A stretch of 64,000 nt of DNA from Myoxocephalus aenaeus (taxonomy: Eukaryota; Chordata; Actinopteri; Perciformes; Cottidae): the NCBI GenBank assembly GCA_038501785.1, contig JBAMJR010000003.1, forward strand, positions 465,001 to 529,000. The letters are read 5' to 3'. Positions 43,929 through 54,971 of this stretch are shown here, one piece after another. The position numbers were made by a program, and so were the translations under genes. Each line of letters starts with the position of its first letter. Positions within the stretch are counted from its first letter, which is position 1. Below the pieces are notes generated by a model. It ran no database searches. It was given only the letters and a program-made list of their open reading frames with translations, and was not told the origin of the DNA.

Positions 43929-45149
43929 CACTCACCTAAAGGATTATTAGGAACACCTGTTCAATTTCTCATTAATGCAATTATCTAATCAACCAATCAC
44001 ATGGCAGTTGCCTCAATGCATTTAGGGGTGTGGTCCTGGTCAAGACAATCTCCTGAACTCCAAACTGAATGTCAGAATGGGAAAGAAAGGTGATTTAAGC
44101 AATTTTGAGCGTGGCATGGTTGTTGGTGCCAGACGGGCCGGTCTGAGTATTTCACAATCTGCTCAGTTACTGGGATTTTCACGCACAACCATTTCTAGGG
44201 TTTACAAAGAATGGTGTGAAAAGGGAAAAACATCCAGTATGCGGCAGTCCTGTGAGCGAAAATGCCTTGTTGATGCTAGAGGTCAGAGGAGAATGGGCCG
44301 ACTGATTCAAGCTGATAGAAGAGCAACTTTGACTGAAATAACCACTCGTTACAACCGAGGTATGCAGCAAAGCATTTGTGAAGCCACAACACGCACAACC
44401 TTGAGGCGGATGGGCTACAACAGCAGAAGACCCCACCGGGTACCACTCATCTCCACTACAAATAGGAAAAAGAGGCTACAATTTGCAAGAGCTCACCAAA
44501 ATTGGACAGTTGAAGACTGGAAAAATGTTGCCTGGTCTGATGAGTCTCGATTTCTGTTGAGACATTCAGATGGTAGAGTCAGAATTTGGCGTAAACAGAA
44601 TGAGAACATGGATCCATCATGCCTTGTTACCACTGTGCAGGCTGGTGGTGGTGGTGTAATGGTGTGGGGGATGTTTTCTTGGCACACTTTAGGCCCCTTA
44701 GTGCCAATTGGGCATCGTTTAAATGCCACGGCCTACCTGAGCATTGTTTCTGACCATGTCCATCCCTTTATGGCCACCATGTACCCATCCTCTGATGGCT
44801 ACTTCCAGCAGGATAATGCACCATGTCACAAAGCTCCAATCATTTCAAATTGGTTTCTTGAACATGACAATGAGTTCACTGTACTAAAATGGCCCCCACA
44901 GTCACCAGATCTCAACCCAATAGAGCATCTTTGGGATGTGGTGGAACGGGAGCTTCGTGCCCTGGATGTGTATCCCACAAATCTCCATCAACTGCAAGAT
45001 GCTATCCTATCAATATGGGCCAACATTTCTAAAGAATGCTTTCAGCACCTTGTTGAATCAATGCCACGTAGAATTAAGGCAGTTCTGAAGGCGAAAGGGG
45101 GTCAAACACAGTATTAGTATGGTGTTCCTAATAATCCTTTAGGTGAGTG
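43929..45149 (+). mobile_element. Tc1/mariner DD36E element, structurally complete
   Basis: 1221 bp with perfect 29-bp inverted repeats (43929-43957 and 45121-45149; start CACTCACCTAAA) and TA duplications at 43927-43928 and 45150-45151. It holds one uninterrupted transposase gene. Identical termini and an intact gene point to a recent insertion. The catalytic spacing places it with the DD36E (Incomer) group of Tc1/mariner elements. Confidence 0.93.
44077..45117 (+). CDS. Tc1/mariner transposase, DD36E type, intact
   Basis: 346 residues, a normal length for Tc1-like transposases, with no stop or frameshift. The N-terminus (about 1-120) holds two helix-turn-helix motifs that bind the inverted repeats (GLSISQSAQLLGFSRTTISR is the first), followed by a basic NRKKRLQFAR segment. 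The catalytic triad is Asp155 (VAWSDESRF), Asp246 (FQQDNAPCH) and Glu283 (NPIEHLWD), with 36 residues between the last two. A GGGGVMVWGMF glycine-rich box lies at about 190-200. It would catalyse cut-and-paste transposition in the nucleus. The stop codon lies 3 bp before the right inverted repeat. The gene reads against the host ZNF-C intron. Confidence 0.95.
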   Translation: MGKKGDLSNFERGMVVGARRAGLSISQSAQLLGFSRTTISRVYKEWCEKGKTSSMRQSCERKCLVDARGQRRMGRLIQADRRATLTEITTRYNRGMQQSICEATTRTTLRRMGYNSRRPHRVPLISTTNRKKRLQFARAHQNWTVEDWKNVAWSDESRFLLRHSDGRVRIWRKQNENMDPSCLVTTVQAGGGGVMVWGMFSWHTLGPLVPIGHRLNATAYLSIVSDHVHPFMATMYPSSDGYFQQDNAPCHKAPIISNWFLEHDNEFTVLKWPPQSPDLNPIEHLWDVVERELRALDVYPTNLHQLQDAILSIWANISKECFQHLVESMPRRIKAVLKAKGGQTQY

Positions 45150-45192
45150 TATATACATGCTGTAGTTTACAGTCAGACAGAAGCTAGAGATC

Positions 45193-45321
45193 ATGGAGAG
45201 AACACAGGTCACAATAGAGGAAGCCGTTGCAGCGATTTTGTCCAGCAGCGACGAGGACGGAGGAGCGTCAGACAGGCCCTGGAGAGGAATATGCAGAGAG
45301 AAGGGATCCACTGGAAGATGG
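45193..45321 (+). pseudogene. Candidate first exon of a piggyBac-like transposase
   Basis: Encodes MERTQVTIEEAVAAILSSSD then EDGGASDRPW, ending at a GTACGT donor. An acidic, serine-rich N-terminus fits PGBD-type transposases, and the exon follows the piggyBac-like terminus at 43659. No DDD domain is found downstream, so the element is truncated or deleted. Identification is tentative. Confidence 0.35.
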
Positions 45322-45660
45322 GTACGTGTATTTACTAACTCAACTTTGTTTTAGCATATTTACGCTAGCACAGTGAGCACATTTAGCTGCTCCCGAGCCC
45401 TTCGGTGGTTTTCCCCGGTGCCCGAGTCTGATTCTGAGACGGGGCTGGCTGTTGGGGAGCTAGCAGGGAGCTAGCGCGAGCTAACGGGAGATAGCTTGCT
45501 ACAGCGGGGACACCACTGCAGGTAGTATCAGCTTATTACCCGACTGCATCGTCAATATCACTTAGTACCAACTAGTGCTGATCTTCGTTACGTGTTTGTA
45601 AGACGTAGAAGAAAAGTAAATGTTGTATACTTTTTTTTAAATTGCACTTTTTGTTTAATT
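45322..45660. other. Intron sequence, nothing recognised
   Basis: Contains short GCTAGC-type repeats and no coding region. May be the rest of the piggyBac-like element. Confidence 0.35.
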
Positions 45661-47450
45661 AGGGCCCGAGCACTGACGTAGTCAGAGCGGAGGACCTATT
45701 GTTATTCGAATGTTTATTATTATTTTTTGAATTCTTATTATTTTCTGGCTTTGCGTGGGGAAAAGAGGTGCAAAATTCCCACACCTATTTGAATAGGTGA
45801 AAATACCAATCTGATTGGGGTGTTGGATAAAAGTCGGAAGAAATGTCTCTTTCGCGCCCCCTTTAGTTTGAAAGCCCACGCTTTTTGCCAACTATGACCG
45901 ATTGACTTGAAATTTGGCACACATGTCCTGCTCTACAAAAAAGTCATCCGTGGAATTAAAATGCGCCTAATTAGATTTTCCGCCATTTCGTAAAAAACAC
46001 ATTCTTGCCCACTCCTCCTAAACGCTGGCTCCGATTCTTACGGAACTTTCTGTGGATCATCATTGGTTCAATGTGATCAAACAACATTTTGAACTTTGTT
46101 GATATCTCATTGCGTTTAGAAGTTATTAACCAATTAACCTCTTAAGGGCGTGGCTTAATACGTCAATACACATAACTTCCAAATCACTTGGCCTATCCTC
46201 ACAAGTTGTAGCATATGTCAACATCGCGTCCCTTAACGTGCCCTAATTTTTTTCATAATATTCAAACACTAGAGGGCGCTGCAGTGAATCACCCAATTTT
46301 TGCATTTTCCTTGTTTCCAGGCGTCGTATTTTAACAAACTGCTCCTAGTGATTACATCTGATTGATTTCAAATTCAGGCATTATGATGTTGAGACCTTTG
46401 CAGGGAAAAGTTATCAAAGGATTTAAAAAATATCGAACTATGTGAGGGAAAGAGCAGCGGCAAAAAACAATTTCACATGTTTGATGAGACTCCAGGCCTG
46501 AAGACATGTGCAGTCTAATTTTTAATTAGAGTCATAGCACCACCTAATGGTAACAGGAACTAAACATTTCTATACTTTGGCTTGCTTCTCTTAGTAGGTC
46601 AATCAGTTCGACAACAAATTACTTCTACACAAACATAAGACTTTCATGATGACAACCCCCAAAGCTTTTGATGTTTTGTGTAACGCTGTTGCCGTGGCGA
46701 CTCATCCTTCGCGGTCAACAACAGCGGTGCTTTTGAGGGTCTAAGCATGCTCGAAACGTAATTAAACTTGGCACATACATTAACAGGCAACAATGTAATT
46801 ACCTGACAGGATTTTAATGCTTCAAAATGTCACTTTGGCTCAATAGCGCCCCCTACAAATATTAATTTAAGCAGCCCCAGCGCTAGGGTTGACCCACACG
46901 TATGAAACTTGCTAGGCATATGTAACACATGTAAAGACAGTCTCTTGGGACCATGCTCTAAACCGTACAGCGCCCCCTAAAACACATTTTTTGACAACGC
47001 TTGAGTTGTGAAAGCCCACAGTTTTCACCCCCTATGACTGATTGACCTGAAATGTGGTACACACGTCCGGTTGTGTCTGCGCTATAAAAAAAACGAAATC
47101 ATGGCATTAAGCTCCGCCTACTTAAATTTTCTGCCATTTTGAATTTTGTGAAAAACTATTTTATTCCCAACTCTTCCGAAATGCTGGGTTTGATTTTATG
47201 CTGGGTTGGATCATTAATGGTTCAATTTCATCAATTCATAAAAAGCTTGTTTATATCTCATTGTGTTCAGAAGAAAAGGACCAATGAACTTCTATGGAGA
47301 AAATTCAACAAAAGCAGCCTTTGCAGTATGTTCAACATAGATATACAACATTTGGTAGGCGTATGTACCACATAACAAACTTAAAAATAACTCTCTTGGG
47401 ACCATGCTCTAAACCGTACCAGAAGCCATACTGCAGCATTAGTCATAGAT
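45661..47450. repeat. Dispersed teleost repeat, AGGGCCCGAGCAC type
   Basis: Starts AGGGCCCGAGCACTGACG and contains several internal modules (for example CCACTCCTCCTAAACGCTGG) that recur at 48960-50150. Several copies of a GAGGGCGCTGCAG / AGCGCCCCCTA motif occur (46266-46284, 46844-46858, 46968-46980). It has no open frame. It resembles an abundant fish repeat whose class I cannot name. Confidence 0.5.
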
Positions 47451-47694
47451 TCAGTGAGTGAGTATTCTCAGCTAAAGTTACATCATTTTAATATTTTTTA
47501 ACTACTTATCAGTAGTTGGACTTTTTTATTTCATGTTAGTGCATAAAAGCTGTTGAGTCTGTTAAAAAAAGGCTGAAGTTACTGAATTGTTATGTATGTT
47601 GTATTACCTTGTGTCCTTAAGATGGACTTTTGGGTTTTTAATAGGACTATAAAAGGGAACTAGTTTTTTCTTGTTGGCATACTGTTATAGTCTG
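47451..47694. other. Intron sequence between repeats
   Basis: AT-rich; nothing recognised. Confidence 0.3.
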
Positions 47695-47912
47695 TACTAT
47701 CTCAGGGGGGATGAGTGGTCGTCCCGCAACCACAAGGTAGCCGGTTCGATCCCCAGTCCCCCCACAGCTCACATGCCTCATGTCCCTGAGCAAGACACCT
47801 AACCCTCAACTGCTCCCCGGGCGCCTCACAGGGCTGCCCACTGCTCCCTATCCAGGGATGGGTCAAATGCAGAGAAGAATTTCCCCAAGGGGATTAATAA
47901 AGTGCATGTTTC
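47695..47912 (+). mobile_element. tRNA-derived SINE
   Basis: A polymerase III B box GGTTCGATCC lies at 47743-47752 and a weak A-box-like GATGAGTGG about 30 bp before it. The body has the fish SINE signature GAGCAAGACACCTAACCCTC, CCCACTGCTCC and GGGTCAAATGCAGAGAAGAA. It ends with a LINE-like tail (GGGGATTAATAAAG) that suggests mobilisation by a LINE sharing that tail. Confidence 0.85.
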
Positions 47913-48094
47913 TTTTATGTTTCTGTTTCTTTTCAAACTGCACCATCTTTTCATTAAATCAATTTGAGAAGTTGAAAATTTTCCTCGATTTGGGTCACGG
48001 CTTGTCATTCAGGGTTGATGGTGGGTCCCGTAGCCAGACCAGTTGAGAACCACTGGTTTAAACCACACCACATGGTGCCTCATTGGACGAGCCC

Positions 48095-48343
48095 CACTAA
48101 AATCTAAACACCCTGACGACCTGCTCTCCTATCAATCTCTTCTCTCTTCCTCTATTTCTGAAGCCAAAAGCTCCTTTCTGCCAAACCAGAATTCTATCCT
48201 CATTTTCTAACCCCAACCACCTGCCCCCATCCCATCTCACATTCTCCAGTCTATTGCTCCTGACCTTCCTTTACTCACCCATCTTATTAACAGCTCCCTC
48301 TCAGCTGGCTGGTTCCTTAACTCTCTGAGGGAGGCAAGAGTTA
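48095..48343 (+). pseudogene. L2-group LINE fragment, left piece
   Basis: Translates with breaks to LLTHLINSSLSAGWFLNSLR-type sequence, the early fingers region of L2-like reverse transcriptases. The frame continues after the MITE at 48861 with TLLKKPTLKPSLR. Confidence 0.55.
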
Positions 48344-48857
48344 AGCCTAATTTATGCTTCTCCGTCAGGTCGACGGCGTACCTACGCCGTAGCTACGCCG
48401 TCGACGCAGACCCCTACGCCGTAGCCTGACGTGCACCTCCAAAAAATCCTAACTACGCGTCGCGTTGACGCGGACCGCAACGCTGTGATTGGTCCGCTCA
48501 GAACGTAATTTCCGGCGGTTGCTCTTTCCGGTTTGTCTTCCTACACCGCTATTTTTAAAGTTCTTGTAGACCGGTAGGAACAATGGACCAAACAGAAGAA
48601 CGAATCATCGAGGAGGTCAGGAAATACGACCACCTTTATAACTTTTCTTCGAGGGACTACAAAGACTGCAAAATGACATTAAACTCATGGCGAGAAATCG
48701 CGCAAAACACAGCCACACAGGCACACCCCCCTGGCGGCATGGCGGTTAATTGCAGAGCAACGCGGACCCTCGACGCAGAACTTCGAATGCTCAACGACGG
48801 CGTCACGTCGACGGCGTAGCTACGCCGTCGACGTGACGGAGAACCATAAATTAGGCT
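48344..48857 (+). mobile_element. PIF/Harbinger MITE with MADF-domain remnant
   Basis: Terminal repeats AGCCTAATTTATGCTTCTCC (left) and the near-complement on the right; the TTA duplication is at 48341-48343 and 48858-48860. At 48583-48700 the plus strand encodes MDQTEERIIEEVRKYDHLYN..SSRDYKD, the start of the Myb/SANT-like MADF protein that accompanies Harbinger transposases. Most of both genes is deleted. A perfect 38-bp palindrome lies at 48801-48838. Confidence 0.85.
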
Positions 48858-48860
48858 TTA

Positions 48861-48930
48861 ACACTCTCCTGAAGAAACCCACTCTCAAACCGTCTCTCAG
48901 ACTTTGCACGCTTGTCAGGCCTGGTGAAAA
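48861..48930 (+). pseudogene. L2-group LINE fragment, right piece
   Basis: Continuation of 48095-48343 across the MITE (TLLKKPTLKPSLR). Confidence 0.5.
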
Positions 48931-50155
48931 TCGCCATCTAGGCATCATATTTGTGTAAAAATAAATAAAAGGCTCTCTAGCGCCCCCTAGAAGTTGGACC
49001 GGCGACGCCCCTCACCCAGAACGTCCGATTGGCTTCACACAAATTCACACATGTCCATCTCCACCTGTTCTACAAAAAAGCCTCTCAGACCCATAAACTC
49101 TGGCCATTTTTAATTTAGCGAAAAACATTTTCTTGCCGTTTTCTCATACACGCTTGGTCCGATTCATACCAAACTTTCTGTGCATCATGATTGGAGCTGT
49201 ATCATCAAGACTGGATTAAAAGCTTTTTGATATCCCATTGCGTCTAGGACATAACGACCAATTAACCTCTTAGGGGCGTGTCTTGTTTTTCAATACTCAT
49301 AACTTTTGAACTATTTGGACAAATGACTCAAAATTTGCTATATATGTACACATTGTATCCCCTAACATGCAATACATCTTTCTTGTGATTTAAACACTTG
49401 AGGGGGGGGGGGGGGGGGGGGGGGGCGATACAGTAATACGGCCAATTTGGGCTTTTTTGGGCATGTGTCATTTATCGCCTTTTTTAGTGCTTCTACTTTT
49501 ACAAACTAGTCCTAGAATATTTATGCAATCGACTTCAATTCTATTCAAGGATGAGCTCAAGACCCTCATGAGCTTAAATTGTGTTATTTGCACGACTTCG
49601 TCCAACAGCCTTGACGTGGCGTGGACCACAAGACACACCCATTTTGAGAAAGCTGTTATAACTCCTAGATACATCATACAATCTGCCCAAAACTTCTCAT
49701 GCATGATGCCGGTACAGGCCTGAGCACATGTACATGCAGAAATGTTCGGATTGTTTTAGCACCACCTACTGGTGAAAGGAAATCAGCCAAACGGCATTTG
49801 ATTTACATGGCATTTACATGACGTGATCTACACTTCACGTAGAGAAACATGATGCATGTGTATGTTCACATTGTCATAGCGCCACCTACTGGCCAAATAC
49901 ATTAAACAAGCTATTGTAACTCCACTGGACTTCCTCCAGTCTGCCCCAAACTTGTCGTGCTTGCTAAAAGTCACGGCCTGAGGATATCGACAAGCCTATT
50001 TTCACTCAGTCAAAGCGCCGCCTACTGGCGAAAGGAAATCAGCGTTGGGTGACAAACGGCGTCGGATTTACATGACAATTACACAACGTGGTCTAAGCTG
50101 GACCCGCCGGCGACCCCAAACGTGCCGGAGCGAGGAGACGCTCACAGCTGCTAGT
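48931..50155. repeat. Dispersed teleost repeat, second copy
   Basis: Similar modules to 45661-47450, ending near GCTCACAGCTGCTAGTTT. A run of 24 G occurs at 49402-49425 where other copies have AGGGCGC. CTCF-like motif at 48977-48995. Non-coding. Confidence 0.5.
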
Positions 50156-50310
50156 TTAAATTTTATATTCTAATGTAAATGTAACATTTTCCCATTTCTT
50201 GCACTGTGTTTATTGTTCAATGTTCTGCACCACCTGCCATGACAAATTCCTTGTATGTGAAAACATATGTGGCAATAAATGGTTCCGATTCTGATGCGAC
50301 TGTGCTTATG
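50156..50310 (+). mobile_element. LINE 3'-end fragment
   Basis: TTGCACTGTGTTTATTG, a GACAAATTCCTTGTATGTGA motif and GGCAATAAATGG followed by TTCTGAT, as in the tail of the LINE at 33137-34828. A 5'-truncated copy. Confidence 0.6.
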
Positions 50311-51287
50311 TTACTAGGGACAGCTAGTCCACAACTTTTCCACAACACTGGGCTTCAGGCGGTTTCTTTTTTTCCCTCGTTGTGCGTTTTAATCCAGCCC
50401 GCCGAATATTGGTACAAAATTGTTCGAATTATAAAGACTGCATTCATTTTGCCTTTTTCCTGCATTACCCGGCGTTTCAGTTGATCCCACTCTCCAGTAC
50501 AAACACTCTAACAGCCCTTATTAAAAGTAAATTAAGTTTTTTAAGTTGTGAAATGAACAAACAGCTGAATCCAGAGTTATTTCCTCGGCATAATGAACAT
50601 GCATCAGACCCATGAGACTCGGCGTGCCGAGCTTAAGCCGGATGTGGGCCCGGACGTTTTGGCTACCTGGGCTGTCATAAGACTATGATACAGCGCTGCA
50701 GGAGTTTCAATTGGAGCTGATTGATCTTCAATGTGACTCCGTCTGAAAGGAGAAGTTCAACTCTTAAACTGGATGAGTTGTATGCTTCACTAAACATCAG
50801 GAGGATCACAGAGGATGCTGATGTTGTTTGGCTCTCCCTGCGAGACAAACAACAGCGTCCCAGACATTCAGCGTGATGAACACCAACACATCACACCACA
50901 CATCCCAGTTACCTGATGAACATCAACACATCACACCACACATCCCAGTTACCTGATGAACACCTCAGATCTGTCCTGAGAACCAAACTGAAACCAAACT
51001 TTAATGCACTGGCAAAAGATGGTGACCAACAACACAGTTCCCATTGAAATTACATGTTTCTTTACGTTTTAATTGATATTACTTCACACAAACACTCATC
51101 CATCTGATTCTGGCCCGCCTGTCACATTTAAAAACTCATCATGGCCCCTGAGCCATAGATGATAAATACACAGCGCTGTGCCATCAGTGTCTGATTTAAT
51201 ATAGAATATATACGATTCAGTTTATGAACTTACACTTTATCTTATTTATTTATTAAATAACTACCTAACAGAACAAAGACCACCAAC
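50311..51287. other. ZNF-C intron near exon 1
   Basis: Non-coding. A tandem duplication of about 54 bp occurs at 50884-50985 (ACATCACACCACACATCCCA core). Nothing else recognised. Confidence 0.5.
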
Positions 51288-51426
51288 CTGCTCTTTGTAT
51301 CCGGACTTCCGGGTTGAAAACAGCGTCCAGTAGTCTCCGTTGTCGCTCGTTCTCCTCTTTTGATCTAGAAAGTTCCTCCTCGTTCTCTGCTGTCGTTCTT
51401 TCAAACAGCATTTTGACTTTAGACAT
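51288..51426 (-). CDS. ZNF-C exon 1 (internally shortened)
   Basis: Encodes 46 residues, MSKVKMLFERTTAENEEELS to VRIQRA, plus one base before the donor GTTGGT. Against ZNF-A exon 1, 18 residues between MSKVKML and FERT are missing, a clean in-frame 54-bp deletion that removes most of the VVKQRLTAAAEEIFGL helix. Phase 1 fits the 43597 acceptor and gives a 591-codon frame including the stop. The intron would be 7.7 kb and is full of transposons. Confidence 0.7.
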
Positions 51427-51765
51427 TTTCACAACGACAGAAACGTTTCCTCCACACAAACTCCGTCACTAACCCCGTTTCCTCTCCATTGAACTGGGAC
51501 GAGCTGTGTCTGTTTGCAGCATGCTAAGCTAACTTCAGTATCTCTGTAGGCTACCGGGAGATGAGTCAGAGGAACAACATCCGGGAACAAAGGTGAACAT
51601 CTAGAAGTCCATTCAGAAGGTTTATCCAGACATACAGAGACTCTGCTGGATCAGTACTGAAGGAGCTACCTTCACTTTATCAACACAACAACGAGACGGT
51701 GCTGTTGCTCCTGACGGTAGCCGCCATGTTGCTAACGGAGGAGCATCCGGGTCAGCTGCAGCTTG
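51427..51765 (-). promoter_or_regulatory. ZNF-C promoter/5' UTR with YY1-like site
   Basis: The minus strand keeps the ZNF-A 5' UTR and the YY1-like CAACATGGCGGC (51719-51731 complement). Between them C has an extra segment of roughly 130 bp not present in A. Confidence 0.5.
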
Positions 51766-53469
51766 CGAGGTCACCTTCAAAATAAAAGCTTGTAGAAGCT
51801 TCTCTGTGCTTTTAATATGAAGTGCAGTATTTAAATAGGCTACAATGTTGCAGTACTTGGACATTACTTCAGTAATTCTATGTTATGGTACTTTATACTT
51901 CTACTCCACAACATCTCACAGGTACATATGTTTGCAATTTTGCTCCTACATGTATCTCCTACATTTTGTTACTTTGCAGATTCAGTTATTATTACAAAAT
52001 ATAATCAACTAATACATTGATGTATTATTATAGATAAATCTACCCAGCAGTAAATGGAGTCAATAAAATTAGCTCCACTTTTACGAGCCGTAACATTCAA
52101 GTGATGAACACAATAAAGCACCAATAAATATACTTCAATAATATTCTGAAACGGGCCATTCTGTATGATGAGTACGTTTACTTTTGGTACTTTAAGTTTA
52201 CGTTGATGCTAATACCTCTGTACTTTTAGTTGAGTAATATTTCAAATGCAGGACTTTTTACTTGCAACAGTGTTTTATACTGTCCGGCTGAATATCTGAT
52301 ATCAGACAATGATTATTGTGCCGATATCAAGAGAAAATTGAAATAATAATAATGCCATCAGTTTGTTAATTTGTTTATTTCTCAGAAAATGAATGACACT
52401 CAAAGTACAAATGAGGAGAGATCATTTATAAAGTTAACTGTGTCATTGCACTGATGTCATTTTTGACTTTAAAGTTGATTATTAAACTGTAAACTATCCT
52501 GACTCTGTTACATATATTATGTTTGAGGGGTCTTTGCAAAATAATAGTGTGTTATATTCAGTCTAAATAATCAGTCCACTAGGAATTAAACACATTATAC
52601 ATACTTTGACCTCATGATGACGTCGTGGGGCTCGAACCAAACGCAGCAATTCTGCTCTGCAGCTGTTTTTTAATGTCTCTGTGGCGCCGTCAGTAGGCTG
52701 ATGGAAGTCAGGCATAATGTGTGACCGCATGTTCACACACATTACGTTTTCTGTTGCGCTTCACAGCTTTTTAAATGATATTCAGGGCTTCACTCAGAAA
52801 ATCAGGGCTTAAGCCCCGGCAAGATGACCTGGCAACGCCGACATCAGAGTGTATGTTGTTTATCTAATGACAGCAAACACACACCAATACACAATAAGCA
52901 GGACTAGCATCACGACTTTTACAAACTACATTAGATTGTTAAATTAAAAACATGAGCTTTCTTTTTGTTTACTTCAACAGCTAATGAGCTCAGCATGATA
53001 CAGAGGTAATGTCGACATATCCCAGGTGTTTTGTAGTTATTAAAATTGTGCATACTTGTTATCAGAGGTAGAAAATAACACAAAACTATCTTTGTGAAAT
53101 ACAGCTTCATTAAGTCCCAACCTCACCTGGCTCTATGTTTCTCCCTCTTCAACCTCACAGAGTTCTCAGACATGGTGAAGATGGAGAAGAAACCAAAGGA
53201 GTAAGGTCACGAGGTCAATCCGTGCTCCAGGGTGTGACAACAGAGAGAGTGTGAAAGATAGGAGGAGAGGAAGACGTCAGACCCTCACTAAAAGATTCTC
53301 TTCCTCCTCCTGTGGATCAAGAATTGAGGGAGTGTGAGGACTGTTATTATCAGCGCTATTTGCTAAATGAAAAAAATATTTAAAAAATAAAGGATTAGAG
53401 AAAAGTAGGTTAGTTGAGGTTGTTCCAAACATTTTTACTTTATTAGTTTCCTGGAACAACTAAATTAAA
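51766..53469. other. Intergenic, no gene seen
   Basis: AT-rich. Around 52270-52340 there is a GATATC-rich hAT-like fragment. Low-complexity reads at 53280-53400 are not supported as coding. Confidence 0.4.
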
Positions 53470-53760
53470 ACACAAAGTAACACAAAGTAAACATTTGTAT
53501 GTAAAACATTACACAGCTAAATGCATTTTTAGACACAGATTTATTTGTAGAGAATTTTTAGTTTGTTTGTAGTTTCCTCCATTACAGACACACAGCATGT
53601 TGTCATTGTTGTCAATCACAAAAGATTCATATGTTCAGAAAACCCTTTGTCTTCCATCTCATTTACAAACAAATTACATTTTACATTTCTTTTTTAAATG
53701 AACACAAGAGAAAGAGAATAATGAAAACTTCCATCATTAATCTTTCACAACTGGAACAAA
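53470..53760 (-). other. ZNF-D 3' UTR and flank
   Basis: Nearly the same as the flank of ZNF-B at 23300-23561, apart from a small insertion near 53610. Confidence 0.55.
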
Positions 53761-54971
53761 CTAATTATATTCTCTGTGGACTCTCATGTGTCTCTTCAGA
53801 TGTCCCTGTTGTGTAAATCTGTTCCCACATTCATCACAACTGAATGGCTTCTCTCCTGTGTGGACTCTCATGTGTGTCTTCAGACTTCCCTGTACTGTAT
53901 ATATTTTCCCACAAACATCACAACTGAATGGCTTCTCTCCTGTGTGGACTCTCATATGTATCTTCAGACTTCCCAGCGCTGTAAATCTTTTCCCACAAAC
54001 ATCACAACTGAATGGCTTCTCTCCTGTGTGGACTCTCATATGTATCTTCAGACTTCCCAGCACTGTAAATCTTTTCCCACAAACATCACAACTGAATGGC
54101 TTCTCTCCTGTGTGGACTCTCATATGTATCTTCAGACTTCCCGGCGCTGTAAATCTTTTCCCACAAACATCACAACTGAATGGCTTCTCTCCTGTGTGGA
54201 CTCTCATGTGTTTCTTCAGACTTCCCGGGTCTGTAAATCTGTTCCCACATTCATCACAACTGAATGGCTTCTCTCCTGTGTGGACTCTCATGTGTTTCTT
54301 CAGATTCCCCTGGTCTGTAAATCTTTTCCCACAAACCTCACAACTGAATGGCTTCTCTCCTGTGTGGACTCTCCTGTGTCTAGTCAGACTTCCCTGTGCT
54401 GTCAACCTTTTTCCACAAACATCACAACTAAATAGTTTCTCTCCTGTGAGAACTCTTGGCCGCGATTCTTTCTTTGGCTTCACTCTAAAACATTTCTTTC
54501 TGGTCTCCTTCTCTTCACTTTCAGGTCCAGAATATGGTTCTTGCCCATCCACATAAATGACTTCAGTCTCAGAAGATTCTGAAGCCTTTTCATCATCAGC
54601 ATTTGGATGTGAATGACGATGTGTATTTAGGTTCCTGGCTGGTCCTGATCCTCCACAGTCCTCTCCATCAGTTTCTGTTTTTATCGGTGTAGCTGACCTG
54701 CCGGCTGGAGGCTCCGCCTCTCTGTTGTCCTCTGTCTGGCTTTGATGAAGCCGTGAGGTCTCAGGTTCATCATCTTCACTCTTCACAGTAACAGCAGTGG
54801 ATAGGAACTTGGTGATATCAGCCTCCTCCAGCACATTAAGCTGTTCTCCCTCTAGACGGGTCCAGAGATCCTCCTTTTCCTCTTTTATGTGGAGGGGATC
54901 TGGGTCCTCCTGGTCCAGGTCCAGGCACTCAGGGGGGACATCTGCTTTAATCGCCAACAGCTGCTGGACAT
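53761..54971 (-). CDS. C2H2 zinc-finger protein ZNF-D, exon 2 (8 fingers)
   Basis: Entered at 54971 after CTCCCTGCAG; with exon 1 at 61976-62120 the protein has 451 residues. It starts DVQQLLAIKADVPPECLDLD, followed by one LHIKEEKED and a VKSEDDEPE motif. Eight intact fingers lie at about residues 231-447. Fingers 4, 5 and 6 share almost the same helix (APGSLKI, VLGSLKI, ALGSLKI), showing single-finger duplication. Relative to ZNF-B it lacks in frame the segment with the degenerate finger, joining EEKETR to KKCFRVKPKK. Predicted nuclear DNA-binding protein; targets unknown. Confidence 0.85.

Noticed and set aside
47743..47752. A tRNA gene based on the B box
   Set aside because: No cloverleaf or intact A box was found; the body and tail are those of a fish SINE.
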